Assembly (NCBI GenBank): GCA_964431685.1
Contig: CAYSLA010000129.1
Location: forward strand, 1 to 9,717
Direction: 5' to 3'
Source: CAYSLA01 sp964431685
GTDB taxonomy: Bacteria; Armatimonadota; UBA5829
DNA length: 9,717 bases
This document shows positions 1-6,432 of the stretch, one piece after another; position 1 is the first letter of the stretch, and every line of letters starts with the position of its first letter. The position numbers were made by a program, and so were the translations under genes. Under the pieces are notes generated by a model, which was not told the DNA's origin, did not search any database, and saw only the letters and a list, made by a program, of their open reading frames with translations.

Positions 1-37
1 CGTAACATTCAGTTGAGCCACCGCCAACTTTCAACTA
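1..37 (-). mobile_element. Possible IS21-type insertion sequence end, running off the left edge
   Basis: Read on the minus strand, positions 37-27 are TAGTTGAAAGT and 25-12 are GGCGGTGGCTCAAC. The right edge of the window (9680-9717) has the same 11-base word, followed by GGTGGTGGATCAAC (12 of 14 bases identical). GGTGG[AC]TCAA words, repeated, are what I remember from the termini of some IS21 (istA/istB) elements; this is recollection, not a search result. No transposase codons lie inside the window. The element would extend to the left and would have cut the short gene at 31-132. Confidence 0.4.
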
Positions 38-132
38 TGGCTGGGACAGGCTCCCGCGACGACTGCCCACGCGGCAGTCCCACAGACACATAGAGACATC
101 AGCATTAGCGACAGCAAGACAATCTTCTTCAT
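31..132 (-). pseudogene. 5' remnant of a secreted-protein gene (signal peptide only)
   Basis: ATG at 132-130 is preceded by a good SD, GGAGGG at 145-140, with 7-nt spacing. The 33-residue product begins MKKIVLLSLMLMSLCVCG: two lysines, a hydrophobic stretch of about 18 residues, and an AWA motif at residues 21-23 suited to signal peptidase I. After about 10 further residues the frame ends at TGA (33-31). That stop lies inside the TAGTTGAAAGT word shared with the other window edge, so the stop probably belongs to an inserted element rather than to the gene. The mature protein is lost and its function cannot be told. It has its own promoter and lies downstream of uvrA on the same strand. A genuine 33-residue secreted peptide is the less likely alternative. 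Confidence 0.5.
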
Positions 133-175
133 CTCCACACCCTCCATACTACTTGCATCGTGAATCGCTAATCAC

Positions 176-181
176 AGTATA
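176..181 (-). promoter_or_regulatory. Extended -10 promoter of the signal-peptide gene
   Basis: On the minus strand TATACT (181-176) is preceded by TGC, giving the extended -10 pattern TGnTATACT. No good -35 is seen at 16-18 bases upstream, as is usual for extended -10 promoters. Transcription would start near 169, giving a leader of about 37 nt that contains the GGAGGG SD. Confidence 0.45.
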
Positions 182-263
182 GCATGAGAATGGCCGTTTG
201 GCTAGGGGTGGACAGAGAAACTGAACACTTTTCGGCAAGGGAGATGTGCGAACTCGCCGCAGT

Positions 264-286
264 CTTCGGGGCACGCGCCCGCGAAG
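264..286 (-). terminator. GC-rich hairpin 3' of uvrA, possible terminator
   Basis: A 9-bp stem (264-272 with 277-286, one bulged base) and a 4-base loop lie about 18 nt beyond the uvrA stop codon. No T-run follows on the minus strand, so a classical intrinsic terminator is not supported. It may only be an RNA 3'-end stabiliser. Confidence 0.25.
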
Positions 287-303
287 CATAGCCCTCCTTG
301 GGT

Positions 304-3126
304 CTAGGCCCCAAGCACCTGCTTCAGGAACTGGCCGGTGTAGGATTCCGGGACGGCAGCCACCGCCTCGGGTGTGCCGGTAGCAATCACGGTCCCGCCC
401 TTGTCGCCGCCTTCGGGACCAAGGTCTATTATGTAGTCGGCTGTCTTGATGACGTCCAGGTTGTGCTCGATGACAAGCACCGTATTGCCGCTGTCGGTCA
501 GCTTGCCGAGGACTTCCAGCAGCTTCTTGATGTCGTGGAAGTGCAAGCCGGTGGTGGGCTCATCCAGTATGTACAGAGTGCGGCCGGTGCCGCGTTTGGC
601 CAGCTCGCTGGACAGCTTCACCCTCTGCGCCTCTCCACCCGAAAGAGTGGTCGCCGGCTGGCCCAGGCGAATGTAGTCCAACCCGACATCGTGGATTGTT
701 TGAAGCTTGCGGCTGATCTTCGGTATGTTCTTGAAGAACTCCAACGCCTGGCTTACGGTCATATTCAGAACATCCGAAACGCTTTTGCCCTTGAACTTCA
801 CCTCCAGTGTCTCACGATTGTAGCGTTTGCCCTTGCATACCTCACAGGGCACATACACGTCCGGCAGGAAGTGCATCTCGATCTTTATGATACCATCGCC
901 TTTACACGCCTCGCACCGTCCGCCCTTGACGTTGAAACTGAACCGGCCGGGCTGATACCCGCGCGCGCGAGCGTCGGGTGTCTGGCTGAACAGTTCACGG
1001 ATCGTGTCGAAAACACCTGTGTAGGTGGCCGGATTCGAGCGCGGTGTTCTTCCTATCGGCGACTGGTCAATATCGATAACCTTGTCTATGTTCTCGAGTC
1101 CACTGACGGACTTGTGCGCACCCCAGGCCCGGTGCGTGCCGTGAAGCTCATACATCAACCGCGGGAACAGCGTCTCCTGAATCAGCGTGCTCTTGCCTGA
1201 GCCGGAGACACCTGTCACGCACACAAATACGCCCAGCGGGAAGTCTACGTCGATAGACCTTAGGTTGTTGCTGGCAGCGCCCTTGAGCCTGATTGAACTG
1301 CCATTGCAGGAGCGCCTGACGGCCGGCACCGGTATGCTCAGTTTGCCCGAAAGATACTTGCCGGTAAAAGAACTGGCGACCCCTTGAATATCATCTATTG
1401 TGCCCTCGGCCACTATCTCGCCGCCGTGCTCCCCGGCGCCCGGCCCTATGTCTATTATCCAGTCCGACTCCCGCATCGTCTCCTCATCGTGCTCCACAAC
1501 AATTATCGTATTGCCCAAGTCGCGCAGGCGATGAAGAGTGGATATTAGACGGCGGTTGTCACGCTGATGCAGACCGATGCTCGGCTCGTCAAGAATGTAG
1601 AGCACGCCCATCAGCCCACTGCCGATCTGTGTCGCAAGCCGTATCCGCTGGGCCTCGCCACCGGCCAGTGTTCCGGCGGTGCGGTCGAGAGTGAGGTAGT
1701 CCAGCCCCACGTCGACAAGAAAACCAAGCCTCGCGCTGATCTCCTTCTTGATCTGCTCGGCGATGATGGCCTCTCTGCTGGACAGGGGAACGTTCTGGAA
1801 CCACTCCGCGGCGGCCTTCACCGACATCGACGTCACGTCCGCTATGCTGCTGCTGGCGATGGTCACCGCCAGTATCTCCGGCCTCAGACGCTTGCCGCCG
1901 CAGGCGCTGCAGGGCACGTTGGACATGAACTGCTCGATCTCCTCGCGGATCATGTCCGAGGTCGTGGTCTTGTAGCGATGATCCAGCCAGCCCATCACTC
2001 CGCGAAACGTAGTCGGGTAGCTGTACTGGTGCTCACGGAACCTGCTGCGATACGAAACCTTGACACGCTCGGACGAACCGTGCAGAATCACGTTCATCTG
2101 CCGCTTGTTAAGCTTCTTGAGCGGAGTGTCCAAATCAAAGTCGTTCTTTGCCGCCACGCTCTTCAGGATAGCAAGGATCCATTCGTGGCTCCCACGAGCA
2201 AGGGGCGCAATCGCCCCCTGGTTTATCGACTTGCTGGTGTCCGGCACGACAAGATCAGGGTTGAGTTCCTTGTGACTGCCCAGCCCGTGACATTCCGGAC
2301 AAGCGCCGTACGGCGAGTTGAACGAGAAGCTGCGGGGTGATATCTCCTCCATATTGATGCCGCAGTCAGAGCACGCGAAGTTCTCCGAAAAGAGCATCTC
2401 GTCCCCGTCGATCACATCAATAGCCACCACGCCCTGGCCCTTACGCAGCGCCACCTCCACCGAATCCGCCAGCCGGCGCTCCATGCCTTCTTTGACTATG
2501 AGCCGGTCGATCACGATCTCGATGGTGTGCTGCTTGTACCTGTCCAAGTCCACCTCTTCTGCAGACTCAATGACAGTCCCGTCCACCCGCACTCGCGGGA
2601 ATCCCTCTTTCAGGGTGTCCGCAATCAGCTTGCGGTATTCGCCCTTCTTCCCGCGAACCAGCGGCGCCAACACGTTTATCTTTGTTCCGATGGGCAAGGC
2701 CGTGATAGCGTCAGTCATCTGCTCTACGGTCTGCTGGGCGACCTCGCGCCCGCATTGCGGACAGTGCGGATGGCCAACTCTGGCAAAAAGCAGGCGCAGG
2801 TAGTCGTAGACCTCAGTGACAGTCCCGACTGTGGATCGAGGATTGCGGGATGTGGATTTCTGGTCAATCGAAACAGCCGGCGAAAGGCCGAGTATGTCAT
2901 CGACATCCGGCTTGTCCATCTGTCCCAGAAACTGCCGCGCGTATGAAGAGAGCGACTCAACATACCGCCTTTGGCCCTCGGCATATATGGTGTCGAAGGC
3001 AAGCGACGACTTCCCTGAACCGGAAAGACCGGTTATCACCACCAGTTTGTCCCGGGGTATTTCAACGTTGATGTTCTTGAGGTTGTGCTGGCGGGCGCCG
3101 CGTATTACTATCTTGTCCTGGGCCAT
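304..3126 (-). CDS. uvrA: UvrA, excinuclease ABC subunit A
   Basis: UvrA is the DNA-damage sensor of nucleotide excision repair. As a dimer it binds distorted DNA, loads UvrB using ATP, then leaves so that UvrC can cut. The 940 residues equal the usual full length. Two ABC modules are visible: Walker A GLSGSGKSS at 33-41 and GVSGSGKST at 639-647; signature LAGGE at 487-491 and LSGGE at 828-832; Walker B plus D-loop ILDEPSIGLH near 511-520 and ILDEPTTGLH near 853-862. Zinc-binding cysteine pairs are at 252/255 with 276/279 and at 738/741 with 761/764; the latter is the DNA-contact zinc finger. The one oddity is Ala instead of the usual Ser in the first signature. ATG at 3126 gives the conserved N-terminus (IVIRGARQHNLKNI); its SD is weak. 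Transcribed alone, from the probable promoter at 3208-3237. Confidence 0.98.
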   Translation of the reverse strand: MAQDKIVIRGARQHNLKNINVEIPRDKLVVITGLSGSGKSSLAFDTIYAEGQRRYVESLSSYARQFLGQMDKPDVDDILGLSPAVSIDQKSTSRNPRSTVGTVTEVYDYLRLLFARVGHPHCPQCGREVAQQTVEQMTDAITALPIGTKINVLAPLVRGKKGEYRKLIADTLKEGFPRVRVDGTVIESAEEVDLDRYKQHTIEIVIDRLIVKEGMERRLADSVEVALRKGQGVVAIDVIDGDEMLFSENFACSDCGINMEEISPRSFSFNSPYGACPECHGLGSHKELNPDLVVPDTSKSINQGAIAPLARGSHEWILAILKSVAAKNDFDLDTPLKKLNKRQMNVILHGSSERVKVSYRSRFREHQYSYPTTFRGVMGWLDHRYKTTTSDMIREEIEQFMSNVPCSACGGKRLRPEILAVTIASSSIADVTSMSVKAAAEWFQNVPLSSREAIIAEQIKKEISARLGFLVDVGLDYLTLDRTAGTLAGGEAQRIRLATQIGSGLMGVLYILDEPSIGLHQRDNRRLISTLHRLRDLGNTIIVVEHDEETMRESDWIIDIGPGAGEHGGEIVAEGTIDDIQGVASSFTGKYLSGKLSIPVPAVRRSCNGSSIRLKGAASNNLRSIDVDFPLGVFVCVTGVSGSGKSTLIQETLFPRLMYELHGTHRAWGAHKSVSGLENIDKVIDIDQSPIGRTPRSNPATYTGVFDTIRELFSQTPDARARGYQPGRFSFNVKGGRCEACKGDGIIKIEMHFLPDVYVPCEVCKGKRYNRETLEVKFKGKSVSDVLNMTVSQALEFFKNIPKISRKLQTIHDVGLDYIRLGQPATTLSGGEAQRVKLSSELAKRGTGRTLYILDEPTTGLHFHDIKKLLEVLGKLTDSGNTVLVIEHNLDVIKTADYIIDLGPEGGDKGGTVIATGTPEAVAAVPESYTGQFLKQVLGA

Positions 3127-3173
3127 TGGCTGCCATCTCTTCCGAAAATGAGGAGCTTGCGGGAGTACTTCCT

Positions 3174-3209
3174 ATTGTAGGGGAGCACTTCGAAGTGCTC
3201 CCCTACAAT
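3174..3209. repeat. 36-base perfect palindrome at the uvrA promoter/leader
   Basis: Two 18-base arms with no spacer, centred on TTCGAA (3189-3194), beginning ATTGTAGGGG and ending CCCCTACAAT. Bases 3173 and 3210 break the symmetry. The left part of a uvrA transcript starting near 3201 would fold into this hairpin. The ATTGTAGGGG...CCCCTACAAT style resembles small dispersed palindromes of environmental bacterial genomes (memory). The site could equally be an operator or a 5' RNA stabiliser. It does not match known LexA box patterns. Confidence 0.75.
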
Positions 3210-3237
3210 TCTAGCACTGCGAGCGCCCGTCATTCAA
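3208..3237 (-). promoter_or_regulatory. Probable uvrA promoter
   Basis: On the minus strand TTGAAT (3237-3232) is followed after 18 bases by TAGAAT (3213-3208), preceded by TGC, an extended -10. Transcription would begin near 3201, inside the 36-base palindrome, giving a leader of about 75 nt. No LexA-like box was recognised, so SOS control is not indicated. Confidence 0.45.
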
Positions 3238-3244
3238 GCTTTCT

Positions 3245-3298
3245 GGAACACCTCCCCCTCCCCCCTCCGTTTCGGAGGGGGCTAGAGGGCGGTGTTCC
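3245..3298. repeat. GC-rich interrupted hairpin repeat
   Basis: Outer arms GGAACACC (3245-3252) and GGTGTTCC (3291-3298) enclose a C-rich strand and a perfect 9-bp stem CCCCCTCCG / CGGAGGGGG (3261-3269, 3273-3281) around a TTT loop. A short five-base pairing (3256-3260 with 3285-3289) links them, with a three-base bulge. It looks like a dispersed intergenic repeat. G/C-run DNA continues to about 3335 (CCCCTGGGGG, then GGAGGATGCCCCC). From there to the transporter start at 3482 I see no gene, and no promoter I can defend for the transporter. Confidence 0.55.
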
Positions 3299-3481
3299 TC
3301 CCCTGGGGGATGGCGGAGGATGCCCCCCTGCTCTCGCGTGGCAGAGGCAACTGTAACCATACGGAGGACTCCTGCCCGCAATTGTCGAACCATGTGACTA
3401 CACCGTCGTTCACGTCGGTCCGCCGCGTCAGGCGCTCCATGCACTTCGGAAAGGTCCCACGAGCCATTGATTAGTCAGAGT

Positions 3482-4348
3482 ATGGTATTTGCGCTCATCA
3501 GCCTGCTGTTTGCGGGGCTTAATGACTTCGTCTTCAAGAAACAGACCATAAAGAGCAGCGGCTGCGGCCGTTACATGGCGGTGGCCGGAGCCGTGTGGCT
3601 TTTGGTCTTCGCCGCATTGGCTCTGGTGTCCGGGGCAACCCGGCTGAGCGCGGAGGCACTGAAGTGGGGGGTGGCCGTCGGAGCTTTTTCGGCGGCCGCC
3701 AACTACCTGCTGATCAGGAGCCTCCGGCATCTGGACGCGAGCGTGGGAGCCACTATCTACAGGCTGAACCTGCTGAGCGCCGCGATAATCGCGGTGGTCT
3801 TTCTGCATGAAAAGCTCACTGTTCTTAACACCAGCGGCATCATTCTGGCCTCGATGGCGGTACTGCTGTTCTGTGAGCAATCGCGATCGGGCAGGACTCC
3901 GGGATGGCGCCTCGCATTCTTCGTGGTGTTCGTCGCCAGTCTTCTGCGTGCCATCATGGGAATCGGCTACAAGCTCGCGTCTTATGATCTGGTCAGGCTG
4001 CGCAGCGAGGGCTACCAGGCTCAAGACCACTGGTTCCTGGCTCTGCAGGGGTTTATGTGGCTTGTGACAGGGCTGACCGCGGCGCGCTTTGAAGGCGGCT
4101 GCGAGTCTGTGCGCCGCGACTTGCGCTACGGCCTTGTAAGCGGAATCCTGATCTGCGGCATCGTCCTGTTCTTCAATCTTGCAATGGCATCAGGAAAGGC
4201 AGTGGCCGTTATTCCCGTGTCGCAGATGAGTTTTCTGGTGACCACGGCGCTATCGGTCGCAGCGCTAAAGGAACACGTATCGCGCCGCAAGAGCGTGGCG
4301 CTGGCGACGTCGGTGGTGGCGATCCTGCTTCTGAGTCTGTCGGGATAG
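3482..4348 (+). CDS. EamA/DMT-family inner-membrane transporter
   Basis: A 288-residue, strongly hydrophobic protein of the size of drug/metabolite transporter (EamA) permeases, which have about ten transmembrane helices in two repeated halves. Hydrophobic segments run through it, such as VFALISLLFAGLNDFVFKK at the start, VAGAVWLLVFAALALV, a central LAFFVVFVASLLRAIMGIG and the C-terminal SVALATSVVAILLLSLSG. The motif ASVGATIYRLNLLSAAIIAVVF followed by HEKLT is the typical end of the first EamA repeat (split here to stay brief). The substrate cannot be inferred. Start: ATG 3482 puts the first helix immediately at the N-terminus. An in-frame TTG at 3467 adds five residues and has a GGAAAGG 13 bases upstream; neither start has a good SD. 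It is a lone plus-strand gene facing away from uvrA and convergent with the amidohydrolase operon. Confidence 0.85.
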   Translation: MVFALISLLFAGLNDFVFKKQTIKSSGCGRYMAVAGAVWLLVFAALALVSGATRLSAEALKWGVAVGAFSAAANYLLIRSLRHLDASVGATIYRLNLLSAAIIAVVFLHEKLTVLNTSGIILASMAVLLFCEQSRSGRTPGWRLAFFVVFVASLLRAIMGIGYKLASYDLVRLRSEGYQAQDHWFLALQGFMWLVTGLTAARFEGGCESVRRDLRYGLVSGILICGIVLFFNLAMASGKAVAVIPVSQMSFLVTTALSVAALKEHVSRRKSVALATSVVAILLLSLSG

Positions 4349-4361
4349 GGTTCGCCCGACA
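4338..4361 (+). terminator. Hairpin overlapping the transporter stop codon
   Basis: TGTCGGG (4338-4344) pairs with CCCGACA (4355-4361) around a 10-base loop that contains the TAG stop. No T-run follows, so intrinsic termination is doubtful. Confidence 0.25.
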
Positions 4362-4484
4362 AGAGTGTCTGGCCTACTGACACGAACGTGAGCGCGTTTC
4401 GGGGCAGTTGTTGTGTCAGAGCCACAGATGGGTAGAATGATCTATGATCCGCATCGTCTCGGGACGCCCCGGCGACCAAGTTCA

Positions 4485-4501
4485 GGGCAGGCTCCTGTCC
4501 C
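4485..4501. repeat. Short inverted repeat GGGCAGG-CT-CCTGTCCC
   Basis: Seven-base arms (one G-T pairing) around two bases. A related GGGACAGGCTCCC occurs at 43-55, inside the truncated signal-peptide gene. Possibly members of a small dispersed repeat family; two imperfect copies are weak evidence. Confidence 0.3.
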
Positions 4502-4550
4502 GAAGCGGGCGCACATTGCTTGTGTATGCAAACAACAAATTGCGAGGTGA

Positions 4551-4646
4551 TCAGCGATGACGGAGAACAGTTCGACCCAACAAATCGAATGCCGCCCCAG
4601 CAAGACCAGGAAGTGCGACCCCGATCCAGCTTGCCGGTGTCTTCAT
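4551..4646 (-). pseudogene. Short ORF behind the orphan promoter, probable gene remnant
   Basis: A 31-residue ORF (MKTPASWIGVALPGLAGAAF, then a short basic tail) starts at ATG 4646-4644 behind a strong SD, GGGAGGAG at 4659-4652, with 5-nt spacing. It lies about 62 nt downstream of the predicted transcription start at 4708. Promoter, palindromic operator, SD and start are all in order, yet the reading frame closes at TGA 4553-4551 and nothing downstream on this strand looks like a continuation. The hydrophobic beginning would suit a membrane protein or signal anchor. I read it as the surviving 5' end of a regulated gene that has decayed or been deleted. A real 31-residue peptide is possible. 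It overlaps the antisense ORF at 4557-4709; only one of the two is likely to be real. Confidence 0.35.
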
Positions 4647-4709
4647 TCTGTCTCCTCCCACACTAAGTTAACGAAGAGGGCTGCACACCACGCCATAGAC
4701 TGTAACTGA
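4557..4709 (+). CDS. Possible small cysteine-rich ORF (uncertain)
   Basis: A 50-residue ORF beginning MTENSSTQQIECRPSKTRKC. GAGGTGA (4544-4550) is an excellent match to the anti-SD, 6 nt before the ATG. The product has five cysteines, no hydrophobic segment and no fold I recognise. No good plus-strand promoter is visible upstream. Its 3' end runs through the minus-strand palindrome at 4695-4721, and it is antisense to the ORF at 4551-4646. The good SD is the only real argument for it. Confidence 0.2.
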   Translation: MTENSSTQQIECRPSKTRKCDPDPACRCLHSVSSHTKLTKRAAHHAIDCN

Positions 4710-4721
4710 GTTACAGTGTAT
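4695..4721. promoter_or_regulatory. 27-base palindromic operator
   Basis: The core CTGTAACTGAGTTACAG (4700-4716) is a perfect odd palindrome centred on G4708. The perfect symmetry covers 4699-4717, and with one mismatch (4698/4718) it extends to 4695-4721 (12 of 13 pairs). It covers the -10 and the predicted start of the minus-strand promoter at 4715-4743, the classic position for a repressor site. It is AT-rich with no following T-run, so it is not a terminator. The length and odd centre suit a TetR-like or similar dimeric regulator, but no such gene is in the window. Confidence 0.6.
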
Positions 4722-4743
4722 AGCTCCTGCACTCGAATGTCAA
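4715..4743 (-). promoter_or_regulatory. Strong minus-strand promoter without an intact gene
   Basis: TTGACA (4743-4738, perfect -35), a 17-base spacer, and TACACT (4720-4715, -10). The predicted start is 4708, the exact centre of the palindrome. It points left, away from the amidohydrolase genes, into the 31-codon ORF and then against the transporter. TATACA with a 15-base spacer is a weaker reading of the -10. Confidence 0.55.
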
Positions 4744-4762
4744 GAGACTTGGTGATGTGTTC

Positions 4763-5656
4763 CTATAACGAGCCCGGAGAAACAACTGAGTTCTCGAGAA
4801 GCCTCTGGGCGTTGCCGTGGAGAATGTCTCGCCGAGCCTCATCGTCTATCCTCGCAAACAACACCGCTCCCGCGGCGTAGTGAGGACTATACCACGGCAG
4901 ATCTGTACCGAAGACGATCTTCCTCGATGTGGCGTGCTCCACCATATGCTCAATCACTCCGTTGACCTGAAGACAGGAACCGATGGGCACGGGAGTTCCG
5001 CTCCCCGTGGGAAACATCCCGAAGTCGTGGGCGACGTATACAGCGGTGAGCTCAAGGTACACATTCGGGTGCTCGGCTGCAACTCGCACGGCGGCTTCGA
5101 AATCACCGTACCCGCTGTGGCCCATCAGGAAGATGGCATCCGGATACTTTGTGGCAACCTGCTCGATCATCTGCGGCGAGTTGTAAGCGCTGTAGCCCCA
5201 CGTGTGGATGAGGTTGACCAAGCGATGTGAGTCAGCATGCTCAAGCACCGGGGTGTAACGATCGCTGGTAACCGGACATGTGTGATAGTCTGGCAGTAGC
5301 TTGAACCCGATGAAGCCTCGCGCTTTCTCGAAATCAGCAATGGCGCGTCTGATCGCATCCGGGTGGTTCGGATTAACACCCCAGTAGCCCAAGAATTGCG
5401 GATGATGATCGATTGTCCTCTGCATCACGGCGTTTCCCATGTCCGGATCCGCCATGAGAGCTTCGGACGGACAACACACAATCCGCGTCACTCCGGCACG
5501 TTCCATAGTGTGAAGCATCCCCTGGACAGACGCATGAGGAAGATATGAGCCGTGGAACGGCCCTGGGTGCGCGTGCATATCGATGATCGGGCAGGTCTCC
5601 GATTTCCCAAAGGTCACGAACTCCCGGATGAGCGGCGAGTCGTTCACTGCTCTCAT
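4763..5656 (-). CDS. Amidohydrolase-family metal-dependent hydrolase (Amidohydro_2 type)
   Basis: A 297-residue TIM-barrel hydrolase of the amidohydrolase-2 group (hydrolases and decarboxylases acting on small carboxylic, cyclic or lactone substrates). The metal-site pattern is complete: IIDMHAHPG with H28 and H30, H151 in NLIHTWG, H180 in LMGHSGYGD, and D252 in VFGTDLPW. The GFKLLPDYH segment (K119) is the usual strand-4 landmark. No signal peptide is visible, so it is probably cytoplasmic. ATG 5656 is preceded by GAGG (5667-5664) at 7 nt, and it overlaps the stop of the upstream gene by four bases (ATGA), indicating translational coupling. Last gene of a LacI-headed operon. The substrate is unknown; sugar-derived lactones or acids are a guess from the LacI regulator only. 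Reads as intact. Confidence 0.88.
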   Translation of the reverse strand: MRAVNDSPLIREFVTFGKSETCPIIDMHAHPGPFHGSYLPHASVQGMLHTMERAGVTRIVCCPSEALMADPDMGNAVMQRTIDHHPQFLGYWGVNPNHPDAIRRAIADFEKARGFIGFKLLPDYHTCPVTSDRYTPVLEHADSHRLVNLIHTWGYSAYNSPQMIEQVATKYPDAIFLMGHSGYGDFEAAVRVAAEHPNVYLELTAVYVAHDFGMFPTGSGTPVPIGSCLQVNGVIEHMVEHATSRKIVFGTDLPWYSPHYAAGAVLFARIDDEARRDILHGNAQRLLENSVVSPGSL

Positions 5657-6402
5657 AGATCTGCCTCGTCAAGCAAGCGTTGCAGGTTGCCTCCGGCCAC
5701 GGCGGCCCTGGCATCATCGGTGATATCCGCATGAAGCAGGCGCAACAACGCGCCTCCCGAGCAGTTGTCCGGAAATCCCGAACCAAACAGCAGACGCTCG
5801 GGCCCGTACCGATCGCAGAACTCTTCGATCAATCCGTCGACTATGTAGTAGGCGGTATCCAGGTGCAAGTTCGGGTATCTGTCAAGCATCGGACGCAGAT
5901 AACGCTCCAGACTGTGAGGCCCCTGATTCACCGCTATCGCAGTAAGATTCGGGAATTCTCGCATAACATTGTATATGTTTATAGCATTATCTTTAACAAA
6001 CAGTGGGATACGCCTTGCGGAAAGCTCCTCAAGAAGATCACCGAGTGTGAGCGAGTCCAGGCAGTAGCGGTGCTCCTGAGGGAATGCCCACAACGCCTTG
6101 ACCCCCAGGCTTCGCGCGCTTTCCAGAAACTCCGCGGTGGTCAGTTGCTCCCCGGTTTGCGGAGGCAGTATGGCCCAGCAGGGGAAAAGTCCTGAGTGTC
6201 CCTTGATGTCTGCAATGGCCCTCTCGTTCCAGAGCACCGGCGACTCGTAGCGCTGACTGGCATGCCGGACAAGAGCGCGCCCTATGCCGCACCATGACAT
6301 CTCGTCCCGAAGCTCCGACACGGTCTTCGCATATCGGAGAGCAGGGATGGCCGTGACGCCGTAGCTGCAGTTGCAGTCGAAAAACTCAGGGCCCGCTATC
6401 AT
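5653..6402 (-). CDS. Amidohydrolase-fold protein lacking metal ligands
   Basis: A 249-residue protein with the overall plan of its downstream neighbour: FFDCNCSYG at 7-15, a VKALWAF segment at 101-107, LFVKDN at 134-139, AVNQGPHS at 157-164, and LLFGSGFPD at 204-212. Placed against the intact gene, every catalytic metal position is replaced: H28 to N11, H30 to S13, H151 to K137, H180 to N159, and D252 to G209 (alignment by eye). It is therefore probably not a metal hydrolase of the usual kind. It could be a structural or regulatory partner of the downstream enzyme, a ligand-binding protein, or an enzyme with a different mechanism. The frame is intact and the fold landmarks are kept, which argues against simple decay. 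GAGGA lies about 13 bases before the ATG. It begins 30 bases after the LacI gene. Confidence 0.8.
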   Translation of the reverse strand: MIAGPEFFDCNCSYGVTAIPALRYAKTVSELRDEMSWCGIGRALVRHASQRYESPVLWNERAIADIKGHSGLFPCWAILPPQTGEQLTTAEFLESARSLGVKALWAFPQEHRYCLDSLTLGDLLEELSARRIPLFVKDNAINIYNVMREFPNLTAIAVNQGPHSLERYLRPMLDRYPNLHLDTAYYIVDGLIEEFCDRYGPERLLFGSGFPDNCSGGALLRLLHADITDDARAAVAGGNLQRLLDEADL

Positions 6403-6409
6403 AACGTTA
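6402..6409. promoter_or_regulatory. TAACGTTA palindrome before the first amidohydrolase gene
   Basis: An 8-base perfect palindrome with the central CG typical of LacI-family operators overlaps the first base of the start codon in the 30-base gap after the regulator gene. Short enough to be chance. It could be a secondary site for the adjacent LacI protein. Confidence 0.2.
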
Positions 6410-6432
6410 CTGGTTTCCTCTCCATAGGCAGA

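Noticed and set aside
298..1200. 300-codon plus-strand ORF opposite uvrA
   Set aside because: Entirely antisense to the conserved C-terminal half of UvrA, with no SD and no recognisable protein features; a shadow of the GC-rich codon pattern.
1567..2340. 257-codon plus-strand ORF opposite uvrA
   Set aside because: Antisense to zinc-finger and signature regions of UvrA; low-complexity composition and no motifs.
3174..3209. LexA/SOS box at uvrA
   Set aside because: The symmetry core (GCACTTCGAAGTGC) does not fit the enterobacterial CTG-N10-CAG or the Gram-positive GAAC-N4-GTTC patterns.
4126..4479. 117-codon minus-strand ORF over the transporter 3' end
   Set aside because: Overlaps the transporter coding sequence for most of its length, has no SD, and does not continue the frame of the short ORF at 4551-4646. 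Considered as the missing part of that gene and not supported.
4695..4721. Palindrome as a terminator for the amidohydrolase operon
   Set aside because: It is AT-rich, lacks a T-run on either strand, and overlaps a near-consensus promoter; an operator fits better.
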